Shown piece by piece: positions 1 through 7,103 of a stretch of 11,644 bases of DNA (positions are counted from its first letter, which is position 1; the number at the start of each line of letters is the position of its first letter). The stretch is from Nitrosomonadaceae bacterium (GTDB lineage Bacteria > Pseudomonadota > Gammaproteobacteria > Burkholderiales > Nitrosomonadaceae), in NCBI GenBank assembly GCA_919902625.1, contig CAKKRO010000140.1:2925-14568 (forward strand), in the 5' to 3' direction. The translations under genes were made by a program, and so were the position numbers. Under the pieces are notes generated by a model. That model saw only the letters and a program-made list of their open reading frames with translations. It had not been told where the DNA came from and made no database searches.

Positions 1-180
1 TTATCAAATTTTCAGCCAGCATTGAGTCAGAAGCACAAGCGAAGTAGGAATATAGGCTGGAGAATTGTTACATAATCAATTTTGTTTGTTATTCATATGA
101 GTAAAATTGGATAGGGAGTAAGTAATCAGGTATAAGTTCTAATTATTTGAATATAAAAGAGTAAATTTTCCTGCTGAATC
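1..180. other. AT-rich left-edge intergenic region
   Basis: No complete gene is visible here. Two plus-strand frames are open from the window edge, one to a TAA at 73-75 and one to a TAG at 45-47, so the last few codons of a gene entering from the left could be present, but 14-24 codons cannot be judged. A 7-base inverted repeat (77-83 with 103-109, loop about 19 bases) is AT-rich, lacks a following T-run, and is a poor terminator candidate. The region lies just downstream of the minus-strand GTPase gene, whose stop codon is at 181-183. Confidence 0.4.
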
Positions 181-1644
181 TCAGATTTGTGAATTCTTGC
201 CTCCATTACCGGACGGGTTAGTAAATTGATCATTCAATTCTTGAATATAATCATTGGCTTCATTGATAATTTCATCAATGGTTTGCTGTGCTACTTCATT
301 CCAACCAGCCGGGCTTTTCAGGAACATTGGACGATAAGCAGCCGTACTCTTATTAAATGCCTGCATGTATTGCTTGTATATTTCGTGGTCATTCCCTATT
401 TCATCAGCTAATTTTTGCAGTAGCTTATTGGCGACAAAACGGCGGATAGAAAAATGAATATAGAAAACACTGATCACTAGAAATGTAGCTATCGCTAATG
501 CGGAAGTTTCACCTTGTGTTAATTCGGCTGGGAATGTTTTTAAAACATCCCAAGATTCGCTCATAGTTAAAGCTACGCCAGCAGATATCGTTAAGGTGCC
601 AAATACCAAACTATCAAACATCATTACTCTGCGTTTCCATTTTTTTAACATATCAGAAAGCTTGCTGACAATTTGATTCTTAATACCTTTGGCTGTTTGC
701 TCAAGCTTTCCAACGATACGATATGAACGTTCGACTTCGATTTGGTGTATGCGTGTATTAATATCAGCCATATCTTCATCACGTTTTTTCTCGAAACGCT
801 CTCTGATTTGAGGATTGGCGATAGGAACTGCAGCACTTGGGTTGTAAATTCGATAGAAACGCCCGGTGACCAGACCGACTTCAGCCAGCGAACGCTGCCA
901 GGCGGAAACAACTTCTTCAGGGTTATCTTCTTGTGCAGTGACATCAATCTGATTCAGAATATAAAGAAATTTATTGGCATCTGCACGATTAACACTGGCC
1001 GATACCAGATAGGCCAGAGTATCCTGCATTGCTTTAGGTTCTGGATGGCGTGCATCAAAAAACACCAAAACAAGATCAGATAGATTGATGATATGTTGAG
1101 TCAAGCGTAAAGTTGATGCGCGCTGATTGTCTGCATCAAAGCCCGGAGAATCAATAAGAATTTTCCCGCGTATGTTTTCGGACGGGCAGGTTTTTAGTTG
1201 TAAGTAAGCATCAATCCGTTCTTGTCCTGTTTCAGAAATTTCTTCAATGCTGCGGCTTATCTGAAAAAAAGGAAAACGCGGGTCTGCATCAAGTGCTATA
1301 CCAGGAAGCGTCTTTGCCTCATTATGGCGGCTGTAGCAAATCACTGTGAATTTATCATCGACAGCCTGATTCCCCGTTCGTTGAAGCGGTATATTCAAAT
1401 AAGAATTGATATAGGTTGATTTGCCAGCGGAGAATGTACCTAGTACAGCGATCATGGGCCACCAGGTAACACAAGTTGCATAGGATTCATCGTTATTGAG
1501 CAATCCCATGCTGTGGCCAACATAATCCATCTTTCTAAAACTTTTTACTGCCTTTGCCAAGGTTGGATTATCTGGATGCTCATCAGCAAGGTGTTTTTGT
1601 AAGCTTTTTAGGTGTTTATTGATTTGTGTTGAACTATGTGACAT
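181..1644 (-). CDS. Dynamin-like (dynamin family) membrane GTPase
   Basis: This 487-residue protein is a bacterial dynamin-like GTPase expected to bind or remodel the inner membrane. The nucleotide-binding set is visible: P-loop GTFSAGKST at residues 69-77, the G3 motif DSPG at 165-168 and the G4 motif NQID at 231-234. A helical region with many charged residues follows (about 280-340). Two hydrophobic segments (about 342-361 and 380-398) with a short polar link resemble the membrane-inserting paddle of bacterial dynamins. The C-terminal helix region ends in a polar Gly/Asn-rich tail. The start is supported by AAGGGA five bases upstream of the ATG. No second dynamin gene sits beside it, whereas many bacterial dynamins occur as pairs or fusions. 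Its DNA is visibly AT-richer than greB or dinB, which might reflect later acquisition. The exact role (stress, envelope, phage defence) cannot be read from the sequence. Confidence 0.88.
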   Translation of the reverse strand: MSHSSTQINKHLKSLQKHLADEHPDNPTLAKAVKSFRKMDYVGHSMGLLNNDESYATCVTWWPMIAVLGTFSAGKSTYINSYLNIPLQRTGNQAVDDKFTVICYSRHNEAKTLPGIALDADPRFPFFQISRSIEEISETGQERIDAYLQLKTCPSENIRGKILIDSPGFDADNQRASTLRLTQHIINLSDLVLVFFDARHPEPKAMQDTLAYLVSASVNRADANKFLYILNQIDVTAQEDNPEEVVSAWQRSLAEVGLVTGRFYRIYNPSAAVPIANPQIRERFEKKRDEDMADINTRIHQIEVERSYRIVGKLEQTAKGIKNQIVSKLSDMLKKWKRRVMMFDSLVFGTLTISAGVALTMSESWDVLKTFPAELTQGETSALAIATFLVISVFYIHFSIRRFVANKLLQKLADEIGNDHEIYKQYMQAFNKSTAAYRPMFLKSPAGWNEVAQQTIDEIINEANDYIQELNDQFTNPSGNGGKNSQI

Positions 1645-1762
1645 GACAGTCCCTTTTCATTCTTATAAAAAAGTGCACTCCAAGTGAGATGCTTTATGGG
1701 TGGTATTTTTGTTTATTTATTAATTTTGTCCGCACAGAACGATACTGTTTTTTAATGAGTTA

Positions 1763-1807
1763 TTTTGGCCTCATTTATAAAAATGAGGGAATATTTACTG
1801 GCCAAAA
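1763..1807. repeat. Nested inverted repeat, terminator-like on the + strand
   Basis: Outer arms TTTTGGCC (1763-1770) and GGCCAAAA (1800-1807) are perfectly complementary. Inside them CCTCATTT (1769-1776) and AAATGAGG (1781-1788) form a second perfect hairpin with the loop ATAA. The two stems share the CC at 1769-1770, so the structure could switch between alternatives. Six T residues at 1811-1816 follow on the plus strand, as in an intrinsic terminator, but no plus-strand gene ends just upstream. It could instead be a protein-binding palindrome or the terminator of an unannotated short transcript. Confidence 0.5.
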
Positions 1808-1875
1808 TCCTTTTTTAATCAGAAAAAACAGATATCGCATCATTATTTGATATAACACATTCATTACCAGCAAAT

Positions 1876-1903
1876 TTATGTTGAAATCATTATGTTGAAA
1901 TCA
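1876..1903. repeat. Perfect tandem duplication of a 14-base unit
   Basis: The unit TTATGTTGAAATCA occurs twice back to back (1876-1889 and 1890-1903) with no mismatch. Two copies suggest a recent slippage duplication. There is no sign of a longer array. Confidence 0.85.
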
Positions 1904-2054
1904 GCTTGATGATTCTACCAAGAACAATCCTGGCTTGCCAGTAAATGATATTTCTAATAGGGATACTGTACTTAGATGAGATAATATTAATATGGCCGGT
2001 TTGGCATTAATAAGAGGAGCTTGGGAAGCTGAATACTTGTCAAAGTGTTTTAAC

Positions 2055-2084
2055 TTGCTGAGATGATCGTATAAGAAGTATAAG
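2055..2084 (+). promoter_or_regulatory. Possible sigma-70 promoter for the DUF502 gene
   Basis: TTGCTG (2055-2060) and TATAAG (2079-2084) are separated by 18 bases and lie about 35 bases before the DUF502 start. Another TATAAG copy occurs at 2070-2075. The match to TTGACA/TATAAT is partial, so this is a candidate only. Confidence 0.3.
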
Positions 2085-2118
2085 AGCAAGATTGTTCAGA
2101 TGGAGATCATTTTAGAGT

Positions 2119-2829
2119 ATGACCATGGAAAGTAATGATGAGCAACACGCAGCACGATCTGCTCATGTTGGCCGCTATGTCCTCATTGGTTTTCTTACAG
2201 TAGCGCCATTATGGGTTACATGGCTGGTATTTGATTTTTTATTAAACCTGCTGGCTCGTATAGGAGCTCCTTTATTAAAGGGGATGGCTCATGCAGTACG
2301 TCCATTTTCAGATACGACAGCCAGCTGGTTGCTGGATTCCAATTTTCAGCATGCGGTTGCAGCATTACTGACGATAGTCAGTTTGTATGGGATTGGGTTG
2401 CTGGCATCCTTTGTCATTGGCATGAAGGTTATTAGTATTTATGAAAATATACTGGCTAGACTTCCTTTAGTACAAACAATTTATGGAGCAACCAAACGTT
2501 TTTTGCACACGGTGAGCCAACCACCCGTTACTGGGCAACGCGTGGTTCTCATCAATTTTCCTTCATCGGAAATGAAGGCTGTCGGTTTTATCACGAAAAT
2601 AATGCATGACAAAGATACCGGAAAGAAGCTGGCCGCTGTGTATGTGCCGACCTCACCCAATCCTACATCCGGTTATATTGAAATCATACCGCTGGAAGAT
2701 ATAATACTGACAGATTGGACAACCGAGGAAGCCATGACATTTGTGGTTACCGGCGGTACCAACGCGCCTGAGAGTCTGCGTTTCTCGAACCAGCCAAAAC
2801 AACCCGAACAGACGGCTGAGAAGCAATAA
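2119..2829 (+). CDS. DUF502 family inner-membrane protein
   Basis: This 236-residue protein belongs to the DUF502 family of small membrane proteins, whose biochemical role is not established. Two hydrophobic segments (about residues 19-45 and 78-102) are followed by a soluble C-terminal domain. Family hallmarks are visible: a Pro-rich first helix (VAPLWVTW), the IYENILARLPLVQTIYGATK stretch after the second helix, and VPTSPNPTSG at 176-185, followed by EIIPLEDI. The C-terminus is a polar Gln/Glu/Pro-rich tail. The start is uncertain between the ATG at 2119 and the ATG at 2125: GGAG at 2102-2105 is 13 bases from the first, while GAG at 2115-2117 sits 7 bases from the second. It is convergent with ygfZ, with only 21 bases between the stop codons and no obvious terminator. 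Confidence 0.85.
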   Translation: MTMESNDEQHAARSAHVGRYVLIGFLTVAPLWVTWLVFDFLLNLLARIGAPLLKGMAHAVRPFSDTTASWLLDSNFQHAVAALLTIVSLYGIGLLASFVIGMKVISIYENILARLPLVQTIYGATKRFLHTVSQPPVTGQRVVLINFPSSEMKAVGFITKIMHDKDTGKKLAAVYVPTSPNPTSGYIEIIPLEDIILTDWTTEEAMTFVVTGGTNAPESLRFSNQPKQPEQTAEKQ

Positions 2830-2850
2830 AAATCCAGTCAGGAATCGTTT

Positions 2851-3894
2851 CTATGCGTTCAATGAATAAGGTAGTAGTTTAATTTCCAGAACCGGACCAT
2901 TCAATGATTGCCAGTGAATCTGATGGGCATCAACGCTGCTCTGCTGGATTACGGTCAACACATCAAAACCCCCATTCGGAGACGGTACAGCGTTGACTAT
3001 TCTGCCGCTGGATTGGTTATTCATGTCGATACTATACAGTTCATCACCTGCTTTAACTGCTTCATCTGTTGATATATGAGCCAGAAACATACGCCGCTTG
3101 AGTTTTCCGAGATACTGAGTGCGCGCCACAATTTCTTGCCCCGGATAACAGCCTTTTTTAAAGCTGACACCACCTATTGCATCCAGATTGACCATCTGTG
3201 GTAAGAACGCTTCCTGGGTCTCGGGCAAAATCACAGGGATTCCGGATTGGATATCCAGCCAATCCCAGCAGGCAGCACCCACAGGTCTGGCATATCGGGC
3301 GAGATGTTTCCAGATTATAGATGCATCTTCGATCGGTATTATGAGTTCCATGCGATGCTGAGATAGACAAAGAATACTGATGTTCTCGCCATGTACGACA
3401 CTCATAGGCTGGTTTGAGTTAAGTTTCAAACCTGTGATTTCTCCGATCAATTCAGCTGCATTTTGACCCCTAATGCCGATTCGGACTGTGGTGTCGCTAG
3501 CATCCGTTACTTGTACTTTGGCACGCAGTACATAGAGTGATAAGCGTTTTAGTATGGAAGCACCCAAACTCGCGGGTAACTGCATTAAATAATCTTCGCT
3601 TTTCTGCCACAGTAAGAAACTTGCCAGAATCCGGCCTTTGGGCGTGCAGTAACTGCCATATTGAGCTTTTTGCGGATTAATTTCTTTGACATCGCAACTT
3701 AATTGGCTTTGTAAAAAACTTTGTGCATCGCTTCCAGAAAATTGAATTAAGCCATAATGTGATAGATCGGCCATAATGGTGGCGCCAGCTTGCGTATCTT
3801 TAAGCTCTGCTGGAATATCACCAAAATGAGCCACATAATGATCTTTAACGGTTGCGTGGTAATTTTTTAAATGAGCAAGCCAAATCGCATGCAT
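2851..3894 (-). CDS. ygfZ: YgfZ-like tRNA-modifying / Fe-S cluster repair protein (GcvT-like fold)
   Basis: This 347-residue protein is a YgfZ/GcvT-like folate-binding protein. The family supports folate-dependent maintenance of certain Fe-S enzymes in the cytoplasm and, in E. coli, MiaB-dependent tRNA methylthiolation. The diagnostic K-G-C-Y-x-G-Q-E signature is complete at residues 247-254, with the conserved cysteine at 249, followed by the usual basic segment TQYLGKLKRR. The N-terminal segment LSHYGLIQFSGSDAQSFLQ (about 45-63) matches the start of the family's folate-binding fold. Length is normal for the family. The ATG at 3894 has no strong Shine-Dalgarno sequence upstream, but the family's N-terminal region begins close after it, so a much later start is unlikely. 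It stands alone, divergent from the hydroxyacid dehydrogenase. Confidence 0.88.
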   Translation of the reverse strand: MHAIWLAHLKNYHATVKDHYVAHFGDIPAELKDTQAGATIMADLSHYGLIQFSGSDAQSFLQSQLSCDVKEINPQKAQYGSYCTPKGRILASFLLWQKSEDYLMQLPASLGASILKRLSLYVLRAKVQVTDASDTTVRIGIRGQNAAELIGEITGLKLNSNQPMSVVHGENISILCLSQHRMELIIPIEDASIIWKHLARYARPVGAACWDWLDIQSGIPVILPETQEAFLPQMVNLDAIGGVSFKKGCYPGQEIVARTQYLGKLKRRMFLAHISTDEAVKAGDELYSIDMNNQSSGRIVNAVPSPNGGFDVLTVIQQSSVDAHQIHWQSLNGPVLEIKLLPYSLNA

Positions 3895-4103
3895 ACGAAA
3901 GTTGTGAGAAAAAGAGCAATTATACGATCAACTGAACGGGATTAAAAAATGAAATACAAGATATATTCTGAGTTACACAATTATTAAGCCCTGGTCGATT
4001 CCAAGAGCAGTCAAAGCGCCATCGCCATGATAATATTGTTCACAGAATGGTGATTTCTTACGTTGTATAAGAGCACAACGAGAACAATGACGAGAGCAAT
4101 TGA

Positions 4104-5072
4104 ATGAGTGCGGTTTTTCTTGATTTCGGTTCCGTGACCCGTGGAGATATGGATTGCTCGGCAATGGAACGGGCGATATCACCCTGGCGCTATTATGAAG
4201 ACTCCTCCGAACAGGAGGTTCTAGAGAGGATCAGGGAGGCTGAGGTTATTGTCAGCAATAAAGTATTTCTCAATCGTGCGGCGATACTGGCCGCGAATCG
4301 TCTGAAACTCATTTGTGTGGCTGCTACCGGGTATAACAATATTGATCTCGTTGCAGCCGCTGAACGTAATATTCCCGTCTGCAATGTACGGGGTTACGCC
4401 ACGCCTTCCGTGGTACAACATGTTTTCATGCTGATGCTGAATTTGGCGCGCTGTTTTGTAGAATATCAAGAGTTGGTAAAAAATGGAGGTTGGCAGGCCA
4501 GCCCCTTTTTTTGCCCGCTTAATTACGGCATGCAAGAATTGTCAGGGAAAACTTTGGGTATCGTTGGATTTGGAGAGCTGGGGAGGGCGGTAGCTGAGAT
4601 CGCCCGGGCGTTTGGCATGCAATTGCTGATTGCGGAACATAAGGGCAAGCTGGCGCGTCCTGGCAGAACAGCGTTTGATGAGGTCATTCGTCAGGCGGAT
4701 TTTATTACCCTGCATTGCCCCCTTTCGCAAGAAACCCGTCATCTGATAAGTCGCAGAGAGTTTGAGCTGATGAAACCATCGGTCTATCTGATTAATACTG
4801 CGCGGGGCGGGCTGGTGAATGAAGCCGATTTGCTGCAGAGTCTATCCACGGGCCGCATTGCCGGTGCCGCCATCGATGTTTTGCAGCAAGAACCCCCGAG
4901 TCATGACAATTTGATATTGCAATATCAGCCGGCAAATCTGATTGTAACGCCACATATTGCCTGGGCCAGCCGTGAATCCAGGCAACGCTTGCTGGATCAA
5001 TTAGCCGGCAATATCAATCACTTTTACCAGCGGAAATCCTTCAATCAGATTACAGATGCCTTGCATCAATAG
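4104..5072 (+). CDS. D-2-hydroxyacid dehydrogenase (hydroxypyruvate/glycerate dehydrogenase-like)
   Basis: This 322-residue enzyme is an NAD-dependent D-isomer-specific 2-hydroxyacid dehydrogenase, catalysing reversible reduction of a 2-oxoacid to a D-2-hydroxyacid in the cytoplasm. The Rossmann motif GFGELG is at 155-160; the acidic residue at the end of the next strand (E178 in LLIAEHKG) favours NAD over NADP. The catalytic set is present: R234 in NTARGG, E263 in the QQEPP turn and H284 in TPHIAW. The overall pattern is closest to the glycerate/hydroxypyruvate reductase (HprA-like) subgroup, but substrate cannot be assigned firmly. An in-frame TGA at 4101-4103 fixes the ATG at 4104 as the first possible start; the Shine-Dalgarno is weak. 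The start overlaps (ATGA) the stop of a tiny upstream ORF. The emrE-like gene follows after 44 bases, possibly co-transcribed. Confidence 0.9.
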   Translation: MSAVFLDFGSVTRGDMDCSAMERAISPWRYYEDSSEQEVLERIREAEVIVSNKVFLNRAAILAANRLKLICVAATGYNNIDLVAAAERNIPVCNVRGYATPSVVQHVFMLMLNLARCFVEYQELVKNGGWQASPFFCPLNYGMQELSGKTLGIVGFGELGRAVAEIARAFGMQLLIAEHKGKLARPGRTAFDEVIRQADFITLHCPLSQETRHLISRREFELMKPSVYLINTARGGLVNEADLLQSLSTGRIAGAAIDVLQQEPPSHDNLILQYQPANLIVTPHIAWASRESRQRLLDQLAGNINHFYQRKSFNQITDALHQ

Positions 5073-5116
5073 AATTGATTTCTTGAAAATTACCGCAAAA
5101 CATCGGAGTTATAAAA

Positions 5117-5449
5117 ATGCAACAGTGGATTTTTCTCTCAATTGCTATTGTCAGTGAAGTGATCGCCACTTCATCCCTTAAGGCGGCTGAGGGATTTACT
5201 CGTTTATGGCCTTCACTGGTGGTTATCGTTGGATATCTGCTCGCTTTTTATTTTCTTTCACTGACGCTCAAAACCATCCCGGTCGGGATAGCCTATGCGA
5301 TTTGGTCGGGTGCCGGTGTAGTATTAATCGCAGTGAGCGGGTGGCTTTTCCTGGGGCAATCTTTGGATTTACCTGCTGTGATCGGCCTGTTCTTGATTAT
5401 TGCAGGTGTTGTCATTATCAACGTTTTTTCCCAGACTGTTCCGCATTGA
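5117..5449 (+). CDS. emrE: EmrE-type small multidrug resistance (SMR) exporter
   Basis: This 110-residue protein is a four-helix SMR family transporter that acts as a dimer in the inner membrane and exchanges protons for lipophilic cations such as quaternary ammonium compounds. The essential membrane-embedded glutamate is E14 (VSEVIATSSLK). The GIAYAIWSG segment is at 57-65, with the substrate-site residues Y60 and W63, and Y40 is also kept. LDLPAVIG at 83-90 and the ending near SQTVPH closely resemble E. coli EmrE, which has the same 110-residue length. A clean GGAG at 5105-5108 sits 8 bases before the ATG. It follows the dehydrogenase gene by 44 bases and converges on the decarboxylase gene (20-base gap). 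The conserved features fit the EmrE-like branch better than the SugE/Gdx guanidinium branch; physiological substrate is unknown. Confidence 0.92.
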   Translation: MQQWIFLSIAIVSEVIATSSLKAAEGFTRLWPSLVVIVGYLLAFYFLSLTLKTIPVGIAYAIWSGAGVVLIAVSGWLFLGQSLDLPAVIGLFLIIAGVVIINVFSQTVPH

Positions 5450-5469
5450 TTCAGTAGTATCCAATGATT

Positions 5470-6792
5470 TCAGGAACCGTCTTTCCCCAGATCCGTAAGA
5501 AATTGATCAAGGATTTCCTTATTCGCATGCGGCATCACGACAACATGAGCAAAAGGCGTGTGCTGTCCATCGACATTCAGTCCCATGGTGGCCAGCGAAT
5601 ACCGGTTTACAATTGTTTCGCTGGGTTTTCTGAAATAAATTGTATTCGAGCGATTGTTGGCTCTTGTGGGTTGTAGATGATTATAGTGGTTTGTCATCTC
5701 TTTCAGCAGGTAGGCCGTGTTATCCAGCATGATTTTTGCATCGACAGCCTGCCGGGCAAAGGCCGGTTTTGAACTGAAGAAGTAAAATTCAGCAGGTTTT
5801 ACCGCATCACGCGAGCAGGTAATTGTGCCAGGGATTTGCAGGATATATTCAGGATCGTGAATCTGGCTGAATTGCTTTTGAAACAATTCAAAATTAGCTT
5901 GGTCAGTGATGAATAGCCCGGCAGGCGAAGGGAATCCAAAAAATTTGTGGCAGGAAACGGCCATCGAATCATAACGCTTTATCTTTTTCCCGGTTACCGG
6001 GTCAGAAACCTCATGCAAAAGATCAGCGGCAAATTGCGTCTGCGGCAGATAGCCGCCAAATAAGGCTGCATCCAGATGAAGATAAGCTACCCGGTCTTTA
6101 AGCTTGGATTGAATGCCATCAATGGAGTCGATTGAACCTTTGAAAGTGGTGCCAACGGTCGCCACCACCAAAGCAGGGTGATTGGGATTTGCATTCAGTT
6201 GCCGTTCCAAGTCCTTAATATCCATGCTGCCATCACGCTCGGTTCCTACTACGATCCATTCGAGATTCAATAAATCCCTGAGGATTTGGATTGAATAATG
6301 AGCCTCTTGTGTGAAATAAATTTTCGGCATCACGCCGGTACGGCTTTTAAGAATCGTGCGTCCCATATAAAGCCCGTGCATATTGCTGTCGGTACCACTA
6401 TTCGTCAGAAATCCCCAGATATTTTTGGGTGAAAAACCATAAATCGCGCCGAACCGGTTTATCAGTTCTTTTTCAAATGCATGGCTGTTGTAAGCAATAT
6501 GACTCTGGTCAAATGGATTGCCGACATTATTAAAGGCAAACTGATTTAGACCAACCGCAAATAGCTCTTTGCGCCATGCAAAAAACTCCTCGGAGGGTGT
6601 CGTCATATTAATCGGATATCCCAGCAGCCTGTTCTTTTGTTGCGGAAGCGCCTGCATCGTTTTCAGTGTGGCAGAAGACCCTTGCGGTGGATGATTGAGA
6701 AGAGACTGACCCAATAGCGCGTTCGGTGAACAGACGGCCACCAGGGTTGTCGCGCTGGTTATGCCAAGAAATTGACGTCGATTCAGCAACAT
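5470..6792 (-). CDS. hdc: Histidine decarboxylase-family PLP enzyme with N-terminal twin-arginine signal
   Basis: This 440-residue protein is a group II PLP-dependent decarboxylase most like the bacterial histidine decarboxylases that convert histidine to histamine and CO2. The PLP lysine is K283 in SCHKFFG; D241 in LHLDAALFG should bind the pyridine nitrogen, and H165 in TQEAHYS should stack on the ring. The segments GFLTNSGTDSNMHG (127-140) and VGTTFKGSIDSI (213-224) are also typical of this branch. It is about 60 residues longer than the roughly 378-residue Morganella enzyme, mainly because of the N-terminus. That extension starts with NRRQFLG (residues 4-10), then a moderately hydrophobic stretch, which resembles a Tat signal and implies export of the folded enzyme. 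C21 lacks a canonical lipobox. AGGAGA at 6801-6806, 8 bases upstream, supports this start. Histidine specificity is inferred. Confidence 0.85.
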   Translation of the reverse strand: MLLNRRQFLGITSATTLVAVCSPNALLGQSLLNHPPQGSSATLKTMQALPQQKNRLLGYPINMTTPSEEFFAWRKELFAVGLNQFAFNNVGNPFDQSHIAYNSHAFEKELINRFGAIYGFSPKNIWGFLTNSGTDSNMHGLYMGRTILKSRTGVMPKIYFTQEAHYSIQILRDLLNLEWIVVGTERDGSMDIKDLERQLNANPNHPALVVATVGTTFKGSIDSIDGIQSKLKDRVAYLHLDAALFGGYLPQTQFAADLLHEVSDPVTGKKIKRYDSMAVSCHKFFGFPSPAGLFITDQANFELFQKQFSQIHDPEYILQIPGTITCSRDAVKPAEFYFFSSKPAFARQAVDAKIMLDNTAYLLKEMTNHYNHLQPTRANNRSNTIYFRKPSETIVNRYSLATMGLNVDGQHTPFAHVVVMPHANKEILDQFLTDLGKDGS

Positions 6793-6800
6793 GATAGTGA

Positions 6801-6806
6801 TCTCCT
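6801..6806 (-). promoter_or_regulatory. Shine-Dalgarno sequence of the hdc homologue
   Basis: AGGAGA read on the minus strand, 8 bases before the ATG at 6792. It matters because it places translation initiation just before the twin-arginine motif, so the signal-like N-terminus is probably translated. Confidence 0.75.
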
Positions 6807-7047
6807 GATCGATGTATTCAGTGAAGTTTTATAAGAATTGGATAGAGTCAAGTTAGTGTAAGTTTCTGAAGGAGGGTGGCATATCAAACTTTCATCCGGT
6901 AGATCTTCTGGCACCCTGATCACTATATCCGGCTCATACAGCTGTGATTTACATTCGAAATCAATCGATCCGGTGAGCTTCATGAACTGGCTGCGTAATT
7001 CATTGTTGAAGAATATAAACTTAAGCATAGCAAGTTGTCTTGAATAG

Positions 7048-7101
7048 ATGGCTAAAGATCGCTATCTTAACGCGCTCCGTATCCCTAACGAAGATTTGTA
7101 A
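7048..7101 (+). CDS. Candidate 17-codon leader peptide upstream of greB
   Basis: A closed reading frame runs from ATG 7048 to TAA 7099-7101 and encodes MAKDRYLNALRIPNEDL. An in-frame TAG (7045-7047) lies directly before its ATG, and only two bases separate its stop from the greB ATG. That spacing would allow terminating ribosomes to re-initiate on greB, whose own Shine-Dalgarno (GAAGA near 7090) is weak. The mini-ORF itself has no strong ribosome-binding site, so it may be chance. No homologue is recognised. Confidence 0.3.
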   Translation: MAKDRYLNALRIPNEDL

Positions 7102-7103
7102 GT

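Larger units (their letters stand above)
1645..2118. other. 474-base intergenic region with repeats and possible gene relic
   Basis: This AT-rich stretch separates the divergently transcribed GTPase and DUF502 genes and should hold both promoters. It contains a nested inverted repeat (1763-1807) followed by a run of six T (1811-1816), a perfect tandem duplication of 14 bases (1876-1903), and a plus-strand frame from 1899 to 2066 broken by one TGA at 1977-1979 that may be decayed coding DNA. No ORF here has a convincing ribosome-binding site or recognisable domain. Confidence 0.6.
6793..7103. other. Divergent intergenic region between hdc and greB
   Basis: This 311-base region holds the start signals of both flanking genes. 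A TATAAA on the minus strand (6833-6828) could be a -10 element for hdc, but no well-spaced -35 element accompanies it. A TTGACT (6851-6846) lies only 12 bases away, too close for a normal sigma-70 promoter. A minus-strand reading frame of 81 codons spans 6783-7028 but lacks a Shine-Dalgarno sequence and overlaps the hdc start. A 17-codon ORF lies at 7048-7101. Confidence 0.5.

Noticed and set aside
1..75. C-terminal tail of a plus-strand gene entering from the left edge
   Set aside because: Two different frames are open for 14 and 24 codons, neither with a recognisable signature; the sequence to the left is needed.
1901..2089. Minus-strand frame of 62 codons in the GTPase/DUF502 intergenic region
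   Set aside because: No ribosome-binding site, no recognised domain, and it overlaps the probable DUF502 promoter region and the possible plus-strand relic.
6828..6851. Sigma-70 promoter TTGACT ... TATAAA for hdc on the minus strand
   Set aside because: The two hexamers are only 12 bases apart, well short of the usual 16-18.
6783..7028. Minus-strand frame of 81 codons (MLKFIFFNN... ending SLSCC) upstream of hdc
   Set aside because: It has no Shine-Dalgarno at its ATG or at the internal ATG 16 codons in, overlaps the hdc ribosome-binding site and start, and its last residues look random. The middle part is somewhat protein-like, so a relic cannot be excluded, but I cannot support a gene.
7048..7101. 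Resemblance of the greB leader ORF segment YLNALR to the Hfq N-terminal FLNALR
   Set aside because: Six residues are too few to claim relationship, and the rest of the ORF does not continue like Hfq.
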